In this document: piece after piece, positions 63,601 through 64,000 of the stretch
How the letters are laid out: each line of letters opens with the position of its first letter
Numbering within the stretch: position 1 is the first letter of the stretch
NCBI GenBank assembly: GCA_013396915.1
Contig: VWZL01001965.1
Span: 186,001-250,000, forward strand
Direction of reading: 5' to 3'
Origin: Stercorarius parasiticus
Lineage: Eukaryota > Chordata > Aves > Charadriiformes > Stercorariidae
Length of the DNA: 64,000 nt
The notes under the pieces: model-generated
The model's input: only the letters and a program-made list of their open reading frames with translations
What the model was told of the DNA's origin: nothing
Database searches by the model: none
Translations under genes and position numbers: made by a program

Positions 63601-64000
63601 TGGTATTTGCCTACCTCTTTCAGGGGCTGCAGGATTTATGCTCACTTAGAGCAGTAGCAAAAAAATCCAATCCCTCAACTAAGTCGTACTCCCATCATGC
63701 TGAACCACCTGTTATTTAACCTGCCACTTGTAGAAAAGGAAGGGGTGATTCTGTGCTCCACACATGAAGGACAATGTTTTGGAAATGTTCCTGGTATTTT
63801 CTTAAATGACGCTTTTGCACATCTTGTTTAATGAGATGTAGGAATATGGTAAAAGTGGGATCCCAGCTGTACAGGAGCTCCAGCTAAACTCTAATATTAG
63901 TTTGTGACTATCCAAAAGAACAGTTATTTACCACACATGAGCTTTTCAGCAGCTGAAATGTGAAAAATAGCAGTCATCCTAAAACAGAGGATACTGAGCA
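60601..64000. other. Unassigned non-coding sequence
   Basis: No supportable gene. The longest frame (62,489-62,926 plus, 145 codons) overlaps frames on the other strand and has no recognised motif. A 19-bp tandem duplication at 62,935-62,972 is listed separately. The first part could include the remainder of the SINE called at 60,442. Confidence 0.45.
62935..62972. repeat. Perfect 19-bp tandem duplication
   Basis: The unit tccttatataactgcaaaa occurs twice head to tail (62,935-62,953 and 62,954-62,972), followed by the start of a third unit (tccta). Each unit holds a TATATAA word. The exact identity suggests a recent event. Confidence 0.9.

Noticed and set aside
1..64000. CRISPR array, operon, prophage or other prokaryote-type system
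   Set aside because: No regular spacer-repeat array, no dense coding and no ribosome-binding-site-led genes; the repeat content is that of a vertebrate nuclear genome.

Overview
The window looks like AT-rich, gene-poor nuclear DNA from a bird. Three things point that way: CR1 LINE 3' ends with bird-type tails (an octamer ATCATAGA tail near 52.83 kb and a degenerate TTCTA tail near 45.5 kb), two LTRs of the kind bounded by TGTCCTGGTTTGG or ending in AAACCACAACA, and a low density of very old amniote repeats (MIR/CORE-type SINEs, a probable 5S-headed AmnSINE1-like element, decayed CR1 reverse transcriptase). The species cannot be named from this. These family calls rest on remembered consensus features, not on a database search.

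I found no protein-coding gene, rRNA, tRNA or CRISPR array. The open reading frames are short, most overlap others on both strands, and none carries a domain I recognise apart from CR1 fragments. I cannot tell whether the window is intergenic or lies inside a long intron. No CpG-island-like block or convincing exon series was seen.

Layout: 0-8.7 kb is mostly unassigned, with an old SINE at 0.44 kb, an antisense fossil CR1 at 7.9-8.4 kb and an antisense SINE at 8.6 kb. From 8.7 to 21.5 kb there are faint old interspersed repeats and one antisense SINE at 17.45 kb. From 21.5 to 23.6 kb lies a long decayed antisense CR1 that still shows remnants of reverse-transcriptase motifs. A minus-strand solo LTR sits at 26.75-27.36 kb. 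From 27.4 to 45.1 kb the sequence is largely unassigned, with a 48-bp-period direct repeat at 28.4 kb and an old SINE at 36.86 kb. A CR1 copy with an internal deletion is at 45.1-45.6 kb, a purine-only hexamer array at 47.7-47.84 kb, a short CR1 3' end at 52.83 kb, a plus-strand solo LTR at 53.66-53.99 kb, a plus-strand CR1 3' portion at 55.65-56.03 kb, and a 5S-rRNA-derived SINE candidate at 60.44 kb.

Several AT-rich stretches dense in homeodomain-, octamer- or GATA-like words (near 20.5, 24.7, 43.3 and 50.3 kb) could be conserved non-coding regulatory elements. That is a hypothesis testable only by alignment. I do not see an undescribed multi-gene system here. The most interesting items are the 5S-headed SINE candidate, the compact repeat-plus-palindrome at 28.4 kb, the paired hairpins at 21.95 kb and the regulatory-element candidates.
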